DNA of 64,000 bases, taken from NCBI RefSeq assembly GCF_013426205.1, contig NC_089425.1:1922001-1986000 (forward strand), given 5' to 3'. Made by a program: the position numbers and the translations under genes. Source of the DNA: Metarhizium brunneum. Taxonomy: Eukaryota > Ascomycota > Sordariomycetes > Hypocreales > Clavicipitaceae. This document shows, piece after piece, positions 12,761-25,162 of this stretch. The notes under the pieces are model-generated. The model was not told where the DNA came from and did no database searches. It saw nothing but the letters and a program-made list of their open reading frames with translations. How positions within the stretch are numbered: the first letter of the stretch is position 1; each line of letters opens with the position of its first letter.

Positions 12761-14210
12761 GGTGGCGGCGTTGAGGGTATTTAGAAGAAAAACGGTAGGA
12801 GTGTTGGACAATGTCGGTAGGCGACGGGAGGGGTTGCTGCTGCGATGGGGGAAAACGCTGCGGTGATGATGCGAGGAGATCAAAGAAACCAAGGGCTGGC
12901 TACGTGGGTGGGTGTGAGACGACGACTGGGTACGTCAGGGACGACGAGCACCAGCGAGAGGCGGCGGTGGGAGCCAGCTGATCGGTCACGTGTCAGGCGC
13001 CATTGAATGTTGGACTGGCTGGAGGGACTGTGCATGTGGGTGTGCGAGTGTTGCCATAGAACGTTGGGCGGGACATGCAGCATCCCGAGCCGAATACAGT
13101 ACGGAGTACGTACCTAGGTACATCTAAGTAGGGTATCCAAGCGACCTGATGTCAAGTCATGAGGCCCTTGGAGGTTCCAATCTACTCGAGTACAGATGCC
13201 TGGCCCTCGTCATGATGTGACAAGACGAGGCAGAAGGCCCTTTCCATGATTCGGCGTCCCAAGGCGACTAGCAGCGACATGTGACGACAAGGCTGCTGCT
13301 CCTCGAGTTGCTGCTACGGGCCTCGTGAGAGTTTGCCCCAGACGGAGGCCTGACCCTGACCCCGAGGATGGGAGGCATGAGAGGAAGTCTGAATTGCCAT
13401 GTATACATGTCGGTGTGCACACAGATGTGCACAGGACCCGGTGAGGCGACCAGGCACAGCGTCGCATCGGCATCGCGTCACATCATCTCGGCATCTAGAT
13501 GGGCAGGTGTCAAAACGTCCAAATGTCCATCTACGTTGATACTCGGTCGTTAAGTCTGCATTTTGCTGTCATTTGCTGTTTGATGGCAAACAGCTTTGCC
13601 CGACCGCGCCCAAGCACCACCGGGCATTCCAATGGGTTGATGTCACGCAAAGTACTCAAGTACCTACCTACCTACCTAGGTACCTAGGTAGGTACTTATA
13701 GGTTGTACTTACCCAGTCCACAGTAATATCACCACTCTAGCTGCTGCAACCCGCTCATCCGGACCGGCCCCGCAGTGGCTCTCGGGGTTTTGGGGTTCAG
13801 ATGGTCTTCAGGCAAGTTTTGCCTTGTCGACCTCATAAATTCGTAGCTCCAGTCCAAGTGACAGCAGCCACCCACACAAGCATTGCTGCATGCCTTTATT
13901 CCATTCCATTTCTTTTCCTTCTACTTTTTTATTTTTCAACAACCGCCTTGCCTTGCGTCACCCAGATATGACTTGACCCAGACTATTTTTTGGTCGTCGT
14001 CACCAAGGCTGCGCGCAGTTGTGACGGTTCAGCTTCAACCAAAGTCCACGCATCCGCAACCCTCTGACGCAATACGTTCCTCTTCCTCCATCGACAAGCC
14101 GTGGAACCTCGACGCTAACACTGACCAAACCCGGGCGTTGTCAACTTCTCTATACATATCAACTCACGCGCATGCGGTCCCTGTCGTCGACGAGCTGGTC
14201 TTGACCTCCA
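12761..14210. other. Divergent intergenic region between YPT1 and the 299-aa gene
   Basis: 1.45 kb that must hold both promoters. It carries one TACGGAGTA word (13100-13108) followed by TACCTAGGTA (13111-13120), and a near-perfect inverted repeat at 13658-13696. CT-rich DNA at 13885-13945 resembles a leader of the plus-strand gene. I see no gene. Confidence 0.45.
13658..13696. repeat. TACCTAGGTA-type inverted repeat
   Basis: Runs of TACC units meet runs of GGTA units, so the segment from AAGTACC to GGTACTT can fold back on itself. It contains two exact copies of the self-complementary word TACCTAGGTA (13673-13682 and 13681-13690). The same word recurs at 13111, 22462, 50319 and 52135. Confidence 0.8.
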
Positions 14211-15254
14211 ATGGCTGCGCCGTTGCGCAATGCAACACGATCTGCCGGTAGCCCGCCGACGCTCCGGACCTTGACCAGTCTGAGCACGTCTCCCTCCCTC
14301 GCAACGCCATCGATTCAACCTCCCGCACATCTCACACCCGTCAACTTACCGCCCGCGCCGCCATCTCTGATCTCGAACCTGGGGTGCCTCTTGCAAACAC
14401 CTCCTGTATCCCAGCAGCCGCTGCCACAAACACACTTTGGCAGGACGACACCAAGGTTGTTGAGGGACGGCAAGGGCGAAGATCCCCAAGATCCGAACAA
14501 GACAAAGCTTGGCAGAAGTAAGCGTCGTACTATTCTCTTCTATTGATGCATGCACAAGCTCCCTCTCCCGTGGAAGACAACCCTGAGGGCCCGGCCCTGA
14601 TCATCGACACTGTAGAAAGACCTTGATGGGTTAGGGAACCTTTGACGCTGACACAAACCAGCCTTAAGAGTACTCCAAGAACGATTGCCGACGTTGCTAC
14701 AATCTCCACTGCCTCAGGAAATCCTAGCCCCAAACATCAATCTCCAGCTCTTCCCGACAACACACCCCCATCTCCCCACCGTCTCTGGAAAAGTTGCCTA
14801 CAACGCAGCCCTTTGGACATCGCCAATTGCCTGGAACCGCGTCCCCATAATCGGCAACGTCAAGCTTGAAATCCTCGCAGAACGCATGACATCCGAGCCG
14901 CTAACATTTCTCCCCCGCCGCGCCGGCGCCATGCCAGAACAGCTCGTGGTTCGCTGGTGTGAGAAGCGACGGTCCAACGGAGAGACGCCGGAACCCGGCG
15001 GTGTCGCGAGGTCCCTGTGGCGCGGGCGCGGAGTCGACCCCAACAAGGCGTTTACGGGACTATTCATATTTGACTTTGATGCCGAGGGCAGGGTATTGAC
15101 GCATACGATTGAACAGGCGCAGGAAGGTGGGAACTGGGAAAGGGGGATGGGCGCCAAGTTTGTAGGATTGACAGACTGGCTTCTGGGCGGCATGAGAAAT
15201 GGTAATGACAACCCGATACCCATGTTTGAGAGTCTGAAGAAGACGACCACATAA
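14211..15254 (+). CDS. Uncharacterised conserved protein, 299 aa
   Basis: Exons 14211-14517 and 14662-15254. The 144-nt intron has donor GTAAGC and acceptor ACCAG, and the phase is kept. The start has good context (CTCCAATGGC). The first ~100 residues are Pro/Ser/Thr-rich and lack acidic residues at the very start, so a mitochondrial presequence is possible but unproven. The second exon looks like one folded domain: NAALWTSPIAWNRVPIIGNV, later LVVRWCEKRR and FTGLFIFDFDAEGRVLTHTI. An alternation of strands with a hydrophobic FIFDFD strand would fit an NTF2-like or DUF2358-type alpha+beta barrel. That is inference from appearance only. No function is assigned. Confidence 0.85.
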
Positions 15255-15868
15255 GATGTAAAGGAGCACCGAGCGGTCACTCTCGATCTGATGGCCTTTC
15301 TTTTATTAGAGGGTGATGCTAAGAATGTGAAGCGCCCTCACTTCATGCCCATGTACATTAGTATTTCTGATTAATGAGTCTCCACACCATGTATGCTCTG
15401 AAATAATGAACATATCTAGTAAATCCGATATTCAAGACGGAACATGAGTGAAACTATGTGAAGTCGACCAAGAATATCATGTTTGCCCTAGGCGGCTATG
15501 AGCAAGTCTATCCTCTTGGCTATCCGTCTACTTTCTTCCTGAGCAAGATTCTGCCCCAAATCCCGACATGTTCCAACTTCATCTCGTCAAGGTTTGGAAT
15601 CCTCTTCTCCTTCTCAGACACCCACGAGTCACGGCCAAGACCCAACCCCCTCCCCCGACAGGCGGCATTTCACAATATTCTGCCTTCCTAGTCGAACCGC
15701 GCCGCATAAAATACGACCAAGACAAAATTTAAAACCCAACAAAAGCTAAGCGTATTTACCCGCCAAGGACCCCAATTATCCCCACAAGAAAAAGCATCTC
15801 TGCCACTGGATATTCTTCCATCGTCGCCGCCTTTTGCTACAGCAAGAAGATCTGCGCTTGCATCCACT
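15255..15868. other. 3' flanks of convergent genes
   Basis: 614 bp between the stop of the 299-aa gene (+) and the stop of LSM1 (-). No gene, repeat or motif stands out. Confidence 0.5.
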
Positions 15869-16527
15869 TCAAAATACGACCTCGCCCAAGTTCTCGCCCT
15901 CAAAGCCCATGGTAGCCAGCTTCTGCAACCTCTTCTTGTCCCTGGCCTTGTCATGGGCCTTCTTCTCCTCGGCCAGCTTCTTGACGAGCTCTACATCGGC
16001 GGGCTCGAAATTTGGTGGCGGGTCGTCGTCCTTGTCGAGGTCGATTTCGCCCAGGAGGAGCACATTCTCACCCCGGATGAGGAAGATGCCGTGGGCTACG
16101 TCGGCGTAGTAGCCCTCCGGGGCGGAGGGGTCGGTGCCGGGCTTCAGGGCGAATATCCTTTCGGTTGTTGACTGTAGAACCAAGTTTGCTGTTTTGTTTG
16201 CGGCGCGTGTTAAAAACGTCGTGAGGCGTTGGCGAATTCTGTACTGGCAAAGGGCATACCGAACTGATCCCAACTCCTCAATACGCCAATCAATTTCCTT
16301 CCGTCACGTAGGGCAACCATGAGCTTCTCTACGGCACCGCGTCAGCTCAAAACACCTTGCTAAAATGGAGTTGGCCAACGTCCCCGGTCATCTTGAGTAG
16401 ACGTACTATCCGTTAGATCGAGAAGTTGAGCAGCTGTCGTGAACATCTGCGGGGGCAATTGAGGGGGACCCTGTGCATGGCCCCGAGCTCCAGGAGGAGG
16501 GGCATCAGAGATCGTAAGGTTTTCCAT
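15869..16527 (-). CDS. LSM1: LSm1, Sm-like subunit of the Lsm1-7 mRNA-decay ring, 169 aa
   Basis: Exons 16407-16527, 16260-16328 and 15869-16188 on the minus strand, with phases closing across introns of 78 and 71 nt. The Sm1 motif (residues ~41-77) reads KKLMVALRDGRKLIGVLRSW then DQFANLVLQSTTERI. Sm2 is GIFLIRGENVLLLGEIDL. The C-terminal extension, rich in Lys and Glu (LAEEKKAHDKARDKKRLQKL), is typical of Lsm1 and separates it from other LSm proteins. Lsm1-7 binds oligoadenylated 3' ends and, with Pat1, promotes decapping in the cytoplasm. The N-terminus MENLTISDAPPPG is proline-rich. The start is the first in-frame ATG giving this exon. Confidence 0.95.
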
Positions 16528-17784
16528 TTCGTTTTTCTATCTCATGTATTCTGTTGGATGCTGTGTGGCGAGTAGGTTCTACCTGCGAGACAGTAATCCA
16601 TATATTTACCTGGACTATTTGCGCTTCATGAGAGCATGGCGGAACGTTTTCGACTAAAGCAAGGGACAGGAGTTTTGGAAATAGCAGATTCACTAGCAGA
16701 TTCGGGCTAGGAGTCGCGACGTCGTTGTCCTCCGCGATGGTCTTATCGATAAATGTAGTCACGTGATAAAAGCGTTGATTGTTATTCGAAGGATCTTGGA
16801 ACATGCAGGGAAGGCGCGGGGCAGCATGGTTGGGAAGCCCATGACAAAAAAAAAGTCAATGGAGGGGCTGCATAGTGCTGGCCACGTTGGATGAATGTGG
16901 CGGAGTTGTAAAAGATACCATGACGTCGTGACACCGCTAGAGCTCATCTTATGGGACAGTCCGCGGTGAAGCACGCGCCAGTGATTAAATGATTGTGGCG
17001 CCAACTTTCAACTCGTAGATTGCATGGTTCCCGTCTCAATGCCTTGCGAGGCACATTGCGGAAAGACTAAGAGGCTTAACGCTACGTAAGGCGGCCTAGT
17101 GTACCAGGCAGTCACCGTCATTGAAGCAGGGCGGGCCCGCGTGAGAGATGCATGACTACAGGCGTAAAACTATTCCTAGTTTTACTCTCTTTGGTAGTTT
17201 TTGTATTTCTCTGAGAGAAGTTGGGCGGAGGTAGTGTAGCTTTGTATCCATTAGCACCTTGCCTATCCGACCCGGTCGGTGTCTTTCAACAAAAGTTTTT
17301 CGACATGCATTCGATACGAAAATTTTGCATGCCCAGCCGATTCTTTTTCTTTTCATGCTGTCTCTCCCACTTTCTTTGTGTAAAGTATAAAGGTGTCATG
17401 GAGCCAAAAAAAAAAGAAACAAGAAAAAAGAAGTAAAACATATCTATCGTTTCTCCGTCCGCTAACGCCTTAGTATATATGCACGATATATATTCTCCCA
17501 TCGATGATGCAGAATTAGAAGAAGAAATGCAGCCAGTCTTCACTTGCATTCGGAACTAAGCATCGTGAATCTGAGAATGGTCTCGCTCCCTGTGTTGGCC
17601 GCAGTACTCTGGTCTGCTGTGACCCTTTTTCGACACTCCGCTAAGACCTGAGACAAGATGTTGCCTTGTCAAGAATGTCCAGGCTCAGAGACACAGCGTT
17701 GTGTGTAGATATGTCGGTGGAGAAAATGCCTTGAATAGAATGCGCCCGAAAGGATTGGCTGCAAAGGGAGGTACGGTATGAGAT
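16528..17784. other. Intergenic, no gene seen
   Basis: 1.26 kb between two minus-strand genes: the LSM1 promoter side and the 3' flank of the Nudix gene. It contains short A-rich tracts (17407-17431). Short frames here have poor composition and no start context. Confidence 0.45.
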
Positions 17785-18455
17785 CTACAATTGGTTGATA
17801 GTAGAGCGCTGAAGCGCTTCCTGCAGCTCAGGCCGAGTTGCCAAGGCGTCAAGAGCCTGGGTATAGGTAAACCACTGACGCTCTCGTTTATGCCTCTCAG
17901 GCCAGTCTTCCACCTCGCTGAGGACGGTGACCTGGAAAAATGAGTATCTTGATCTGTCCTTGGACGACTTGGGGGGTCGCTTTTCGTCGATGGTGCCCAG
18001 ATCATAGTCAATTTGAATAGTAATTCCAGCCTCCTCCCAGGCTTCACGTGTAGCCGCCTCTTGGCAAGACTCGTCGGTCTCCCATCCCCCTTTTGGGAGA
18101 ACCCATCCTTTGCGCCGCGTCGACTGTATAAGAAGAACGAAGTTTAGGTCGGGACTTAAGGGGACGACTCCTGCGACGAGTCGCTCGCCTTTTGAGTTGT
18201 ACCCTACATTGCGGGTGAACAGAGCGTTAGCAAGTTGTCCTGTTGCACCTGCAAGACACGGAGTCACAGGTGACCAAGAACGAAAGTGCCTTGTAGGCAG
18301 AATAGCAGAAGCATCATGTGCATGGGTTCGGCAACTGTGAAACAGACCGCAGGAGAGGTTCGCTTGGATGGCAACCAAGACTCACTTTGCTTATTTCTTC
18401 CGGTTCGAGACTGCATCGACCGACCATCGGACGTCTCTGACCCAGGGCCAGACAT
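17785..18455 (-). CDS. Nudix hydrolase, diphosphoinositol polyphosphate phosphatase type, 177 aa
   Basis: Exons 18386-18455 and 17785-18248, with a 137-nt intron (GTGAGT donor, TTGCAG acceptor) in consistent phase. The Nudix box spans residues ~77-99: GGWETDE, then REAWEEAGI. The RKGWVLPKGGWE context before it is that of DIPP/Aps1/Ddp1 enzymes, which cleave diphosphoinositol polyphosphates, diadenosine polyphosphates and sometimes polyphosphate in the cytosol. The box has all the metal-binding glutamates. The frame stays open upstream of the chosen ATG, so a longer N-terminus is possible, but MSGPGSETSDG is a plausible start. Substrate preference cannot be read from sequence. Confidence 0.9.
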
Positions 18456-18867
18456 GCTCTCAAGGTTGCCGACTTCGAATGCGTGATGGTTTGCGACACC
18501 TCTGGCTGCGTCCAATCCAAGTATGTGGTGCTGGCGGAAAGCGCTAAAAAAAAGGTACTGGCTGATGCGAACTGCAAATCTCACAGGGGTGATTGAGGCG
18601 CTGTGACCCCGTCGTTGAGGCTTGCGTCTTGCAGCAAAAGAAGAAGGATCAAAGCGAACTACCACACATCATGGCCTTGGTTGATCTGGGTGAATGTCGT
18701 ACAGGGACCGGAGTGAAGAGAAGAGAAGAGAATGAGGAACAGAGGTGTGAACAGATCGCAGTGATTCGAGTTTGGAGGAGGGCAGAGAGGCAAATGCCCC
18801 AGGCTGCTTCGTTCCCGGGGGGCCGGAAGGAAGTACTAAGTCACTTGTTGATACTAGCGACTTTATT

Positions 18868-18926
18868 GGGGGTCCTTGGGGATCCTTGGTGGTCCTGGTG
18901 GTCCCGGTGGCCCTGGTGGCCCTGTG
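18868..18926. repeat. 9-bp minisatellite (GGTCCTGGT type)
   Basis: About six imperfect units such as GGTCCTGGT, GGTCCCGGT and GGCCCTGGT. The minus strand translates as repeating Gly-Pro-Pro and the plus strand as Gly-Pro-Gly. There is no ATG-initiated frame with gene-like flanks, so I treat it as a repeat and not as collagen-like coding sequence. Confidence 0.7.
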
Positions 18927-21628
18927 GTCACTGGCGGTTCAAGCGGCGAGGTCAACTCTACAAGAGTCTGGGCTACCAGACCCGTGGTGTCCAACTGGGT
19001 CAACTGGTCTGATGCCGAATCTGGCTCGAGTGGGTGGGAGGCGGCGCCGGTCAGGGCAAAGCTGGACACGATCCGATGGTCTGATGGCCGGCAGCCTTTT
19101 TGTCAAGCGGATGCTAACTTCTAAAGCTTAGGAATTGTTGTGCAGGCGGCTTTTCACCAAAAGTCTGGCCGTCGAACTTCAGCGAAAGTGGCCAAGTCCT
19201 GCCAGGAACACTGAAAGCAAAGTACTACTGCAACGCGGCAGCACAGGAGCACGGGAACACAAAAGTACGGGGGTACGGGCAGCTATCACGGTAACAAGTG
19301 CCTCGAGTTCCCGGAGACCAACAGGTCCTGGCTTGGCCTGTCGGGACTCAATGCTCCAAGCCAAGCACCAGCAGTGCGAAGGCCGATCGATGAAGAAGAG
19401 GCGGCCTCGGCGCCAGGCCACTCGACACGGCGCAATTCCCGGCGATTCTACTAATTTCAAGTAGAGTTGGGATACTGGGCCCGTGAACAGAGATGGTACG
19501 AGCAGTGCAGCAGTCCCTCCAAGTTCGACACTTGAGCAGAAAGCAAGCACTCCTGGACTTGAAGGCCGAAGAACGTCTCCGAAGAATGTCCACCTCAACG
19601 AGTACCTAGGCAGGTACTAGGTACCCGGTGCGTCAGGTGCGGTGAAGCCAGGTAATACCTCAAACGCCGTGGAAGGTCGTGGGGATCGTCGTGGTTGAAG
19701 TGGTGCCGAGGGGGCTTCCGACTTTGTGAGGCCGAACCCAAGCAGCGAAATCCGACGCGGGATGTGCGGGACAAGGGGGGAAAACACCAGACGCAGTCAA
19801 TGCCACTCGATAGACTTGAACGTAGCAAAACAGAAGGACCAGGTAGTCCCGTCGACCTCCGACGTCCTAACAGGGATGCTTGTAAAAGGTCAAGTCCTAT
19901 TTTCACGCTTGCCGGGCCAACTTCAATGCTTAAGGCTGGGTTGGCAACTGGTCAACTGGCGGGAGCAGAGGAACAAGCTATAGCCACGAGGCCTGTTCCG
20001 TGGCTGACGACTGTACAGTGGTGTACAAGGCCTTTCTGATGTGGGTTTAAAACCTTGGCTTGAAGGGTTTACACATGTATGTAAAAAAGGGAGTTGCAGC
20101 AAGACGAAGAATAACTAACAGATTTGTGTAGGAGGGCAGGAGGGCAACACCACAAGTGGCAATCAACGAAAATGCAGGGCGCTCGGGTCTCGCTGAGCGA
20201 TGTCTACTTGTAGTAATTGCTTCCTGCTCATTGATCTAGAGGAAATCTGACAACAGCCCTGGGCGGCCGTTGGGAGTCCTCTGGTTAATATACATAGTAC
20301 TACTCCAAATTTCTCACCGGGGTATCGTATCTAATATCCTGGGGCACAAGCTGGGGGCGTGAATGTGGTGTGGATGGCAGAAGAAGCTTGGATTGACCAT
20401 TCACAGCGCCTGCCTCATATGCTGCATATCCTTGGTGTTTGGATGTGAGGGCGATGAATGTACCCGTAGATGCATTTTCCTTTGGCTTCAAGTCTTCCGA
20501 GCAGAGTGCTGTGTGACAAACGACGCGGCATGCGATTGCTTGTAAGTGGTCATGCCTGGACGCTTCGGCCGCGACTGCATGCCCACGCAATCACGCACGA
20601 AAGAAGCCGCTCCGTGGAGACTCAGTGAAGCAGGGCCGTGGCGTGGATCTGGCCGGCACATGCATGATGAGGGTGGTAGCGAGATTCACAGCTCTCAAAT
20701 GCTTCCCGTGAGGCTGGAGGAGGCTGGCAAGCTGGACGGGAAATGGACGAGGGTCTGAGCGTCGTTTCCCCGAGCTGGTACGTACATACATATGTACACC
20801 GTACAGCCAACGAACCAGGCATTTGAAGGCCGGCGGCTCAGCGTGCAGTTGCATACTACAGTGGGTGTAGTACTTCATGTCAAGTACAGCAGAGACGGAG
20901 AGTCATGCACCTGCAGCACAGCTTATCCTGGCTAGTGAGCTGCTGGTCAGGAAGACGTGCCTGGCCGAGGCGCGAATGCTGGAGGCGCAAAGCGAGAGCT
21001 GCCTGCAGGTGAAATGGAGGGAGGGTCAACCGGTCACACAGCGACACATGCATCGTTGAGCGCTCATGCCGCCAGACGAGACAACGACTGTGTGAGCCAC
21101 GATGTGTGTTTGAACAACTTCAGTGTCTGGAGAACTTGTCTGGTCAAGGAAGACAGCATTTTAAACTTACCGACTAGAGTCAACTGCCAAGCAGGCTGGC
21201 TCGAATATCGGTCTCGCGACACAATGCTGACACATGGTCTGTGGCGCATTTGCCTGAAGATGGCCGTGCTATGCTTATTATCAGTCCGTGGTGCGTCTTG
21301 TCAAATGATCACCAGCATGTAGATAGGCGCTAACCCAGGGTGGCTGTTGCTTCCGAGTATTCGGACGTAGTTAGCTTCCACTCCTTTGTGTCTGGCCTTA
21401 CGTTCCCTTGATCGGGCAATGTCTGGTGTCACTGCTGTCGATACTGGATACTTTACCTGCTCAAATGCCTACATGTACAGAGTCGAAACAGCTGGGTGTG
21501 ACATATGTAGTTGCCGAGGATACTCGGGCTCTAGATGCATCCTGTGCCTTGGTCCAGAGAAACACAAACACGAGCATGCTGGTACGTACAATCATTGAGA
21601 CCCCGCGCTGGGCCAGACATTGCTTTCC

Positions 21629-21672
21629 TTTATTTTTATTTTTATTTTTATTTTTATTTTTATTTATTTTTT
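21629..21672. repeat. TTTTTA hexamer repeat
   Basis: About seven tandem TTTTTA units, ending in a T-rich run. Simple sequence without coding value. Confidence 0.9.
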
Positions 21673-22587
21673 CTTTTGCTGCAATGTGCTGCATGCATGC
21701 AGGCACTCCTAGTCCACCCTGCATGCCCCCGTTCCCTGTAGGGCTAGCGGCAACTTTGAAGAGGAAAGAGGTGAGACTGAAGCGCCACGGCACCAGTTGA
21801 CTTGCCCCTCCTGGCTCCTGCCCCTCCTGCCCGTCTTCTGCCCACCCTTGGAGTCGGCACCACCTGAATCTTGGTTGATGGCTGACACTACTCCGTACTG
21901 ACTTCTGTCTTGAACTTGCTGATCTCATCCGGTAGTTTTGCTTTAACAATGCAAATACCAATTGTGTTTTTGTTCTTGAACCGCTGATCAGTCACCACCG
22001 CCGCCGCCGGCATTACCGGAGAGCTGTAAGCGACATTCATATCGAACTGCCCACCGGTCCGACACCTCATTGTTATCGGTTGTTTTGTTGCCCTTGCTGT
22101 GTCCCGAGCATCAACATCCCTCTCACCCTCGCCCCTCCTTGTCCACGCCATCATCATCATCAGTACTCCATACTTAAGGCGGCAACAACCTATCCACTGG
22201 AGCACACAACTGTTTGTCAGCTCAGCGGCCCCCAGCCCTGGATCCTAAAGTTTATTTTGATAGAGCCGAGTGCCAGCCAGCCAACCTTGTCAACCCCGTC
22301 AACCCTGTCTGACTGCTTTGCTTGCCCGATTCCCTCTTCAGGCATGTCTTTGATATTCCGAATTACTTGACCACGACCTCATGCCAGTCACGGGGGATTA
22401 TACCTGGCTTCACCCTTTACGCATCGGCTTTTCTCTTGAGGAAACACAGCAGCTGCCTGCGTACCTAGGTAGGTGTCTGATTTGGCAAAGAAGCAGTTGG
22501 TAGACGCTACCCGACCTTTCAACGGAGGACCCTTCGGCTTCACAGAATCGGATATCTTGCTCGGCTGGGACGGTGCTTTTGTCCGCC

Positions 22588-24637
22588 ATGGAACCCAGTC
22601 CGACAATTGGTACCATGCAGACCCCTGAAGACGCCTCAACCAGCTACGAATATATTTCTCCAATCGGTAAGTTGCTGTCGTCGCTTTTCGTTGCCTTTCC
22701 CTCCACCAACCCGGTCAATTTAACCCCACGTGCCCTCTCTCCTCCTCCCAGTTGGTTGGCCATGCAACCTCTGTTCATTATTCTGCTACGAGGTCACATT
22801 GATTGCTTTGGGCAACACTCGAACCTCCGTGGGTATTCAGTTGCCTAGCTGGGTAGGTAGTCAAAAGAGGGCAATCTATTGCATGTTCGTTGCTACGCGA
22901 TTCGCAGTGTGCATTGCGCTATGTCTGGTAGAATATCCTTTCTCCAACTCTACAGTGGGTGCAACAAAGAAGCAATACTTCGAGCCAATGCGGTTTTACT
23001 CGACTTCCCTCCCTGCGCGGTTACCATGATCTCCTAACAATTTCCTTCAATATACCTACAAGCCTAGTCAAAGTCGTCCAAAGACTGGGGTGTGCTGACG
23101 GATGCTATAGGATATGCAAACTCTTCGAGATGCGGTTACTGCCATACCCAGGGCCAGAGTCAGTCAAAACGTGAATTACCTTGCTCCCTACTTAGTCTAT
23201 TGGTCCCCTGTTTTCTTACGGCTACCAAACACATAGATCTCCGTCGTCACTCTGTTACGCAAAATATAGCACATTTAAGGTTTATTACATAGGTCGGCAA
23301 GCACACTGACGTTGTAATTCTACTCAGGCTATTCGTATTATGCAAACGCGACGTCATTAAGCCCAAAGTTCTATCAGACTCTTCTTGACCGGTGCTGGCG
23401 TCGATCAGGCAAACTCCTGTATCGACCGGACCAGAGGAGGTCGTGCTGCCCCCATTACACAATTCGGCTTGATTCTGGCCAGTTCAAACCTTCAAGAGAC
23501 CAACGCCAAACTGTGAATCGGTTCAACAGATTTGTATTAGGGGAGTCGTATATCAAGGACGCAGCTCGACTTTACCCAAAACCCCGGAAAGAGGTCAAAA
23601 GGAGGGACAACGAATTCTGCCTTGTTGATCGTATACATGAAGCCGAGTATGGAAATTTGCAAACACCCCCAGAACCTGCGCACAAACTCGTCATCACTCT
23701 TGAAGACGACAACTTCACCGAGGAGAAATATCAGGTTTACGACAACTATCAACGAGTTGTCCACAAGGATCTCCCCGAAGATAGGACTCCTCGGGCCTTC
23801 AAGCGATTCCTTTGTAGTTCTCCCCTACGACGGGAAGTCATGGTGACACCTGATGGGCAAAATCGCAAGTTAGGATCATATCATCAGTGTTACAGGCTTG
23901 ACGGCGTCCTGGTTGCCATTGGAGTATTAGATCTGCTACCCGACTGCGTCAGCTCCGTCTACTTTCTGTACCATGAAAGCGTTCACAAGCAGACCCCGGG
24001 GAAGCTAGGTGCAATGCACGAAATCGCCTTAGCGAAAGAAGAAGGCTATCGTTGGTGGTACCCTGGGTTCTACATCCATAATTGCCCCAAGATGAAGTAT
24101 AAGATCGACTATTCTCCGCAATTCATCCTTGACCCCAACAGCTTTGGCTGGGACCCATTAGACCAGGCAACCTTGAATCTCCTCGACCAGAAGCCGTTTC
24201 TCAGTCTATCCATTGAAAGGCAAGAAGCTTCTACTGCTGACAGCGGGCCCGAAACTGATGAGACTCGAGGCTCCGAAAGGCCAAAGGTTAGCAACCAGGA
24301 CGGGCAAACCACTCCTAGAAATGGCACACGCACAGAGGGTCACGACAACAGGGAGGAGGAAAATAATGATGAAGATGAAGACATAGGGTCCCTCTTTCAA
24401 TCAAGCATGCCCGGAATCACTTGCGCCTCAGATATGGAGGAAGTGGATTTGGATCACATTGCCTTGAAAGTGTTTTCCACAGGACCGCTATTCGAGACTT
24501 CTGATCTCGTAGCTTGGGACTCCAAAAGCATCACCGATTGGCCGGGGATTAAGGCCTCCGTAGCAGAGCTGATTGCGGCTATCGGGCCAGATGTCAAAGA
24601 TTTGATCTGTCTGGACATGGCACGTGAGAGAGCTTAG
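22588..24637 (+). CDS. ATE1: Arginyl-tRNA--protein transferase ATE1, 482 aa
   Basis: Exons 22588-22666, 23111-23170 and 23328-24637. Introns are 444 and 157 nt, both long for a filamentous fungus. Frames join as SPIG|YANSSRCGYC and SKR|YSYYANATS. The enzyme transfers arginine from Arg-tRNA to N-terminal Asp, Glu or oxidised Cys, marking proteins for the Arg/N-degron pathway. N-terminal cysteines C34 and C37 (RCGYCH) and the later RRSCCPHYTIRLD form the ATE_N metal/haem-binding region. The ATE_C core contains GSYHQCYRLDGVLVAIGVLD, YFLYHES, PGKLG and RWWYPGFYIHNCPKMKYK, all family hallmarks. The C-terminal ~120 residues are acidic and poorly conserved. The start ATG lies in CGCCATGG. Confidence 0.94.
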
Positions 24638-25162
24638 AAGAATTATTAAGCAACCAGTACGGGAGCTTCGCTATGTAGAAGCCTTCAATGACTACTCGTG
24701 TCTGACTGAGCTTACGTTTATCTTCTGAGTCGTATGGTTAACCCTCACTGCCTAGGCATTTCACTCCCTCGTCTCTCATTTTATCCTCTCTCCCTCTCTC
24801 TTTCTCCCTTTGGCCTTAAACAAAGAAGGGGGAGAGAAATTGGAATGACACTTCATTTTTGAGCAATATTTGATGTGAAATAAGCATCTTGCACTTGATG
24901 CAGTCGCTCTTAGCTTACGAAAATTTTATATTGACTTCACAGAGAGCCAAGCACTCAGAGTAGCGACATCGAACCGTCCCCACCACCGTCGCTGAGCCTA
25001 TCTTATCAACAAAGCTCAGGCTGCAGCCCAAAGCTAGAGCTTCAAAAAAAAAACTTTCTGTGACATCTTATTTCACAGGCAGTTCAGCCAGCAATTCAAC
25101 CAGCGCCAGCACATCCAACGTATTGCTTCATCTCTCCTGGCAGGTGATTGCTTTGCGGGATC
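24638..25162. other. ATE1-RRP42 intergenic
   Basis: 525 bp between two plus-strand genes. A CT-rich stretch (24760-24815) followed by an A-rich segment is seen. A short A run lies at 25044-25053, just before the RRP42 leader. No gene. Confidence 0.45.

Larger units (their letters stand above)
18456..22587. other. 4.1 kb gene-free interval
   Basis: No gene recognised. It contains a 9-bp Gly/Pro-type minisatellite (18868-18926), a TTTTTA tract (21629-21672), one TACTCCGTA word (21890-21898) and one TACCTAGGTA word (22462-22471). Some frames are long only because of the repeats or begin at non-ATG codons. Confidence 0.45.

Noticed and set aside
18863..19069. Collagen-like Gly-Pro-Pro frame
   Set aside because: The frame starts at GTG and the Gly/Pro text is produced by a 9-bp minisatellite. 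No gene-like flanks.
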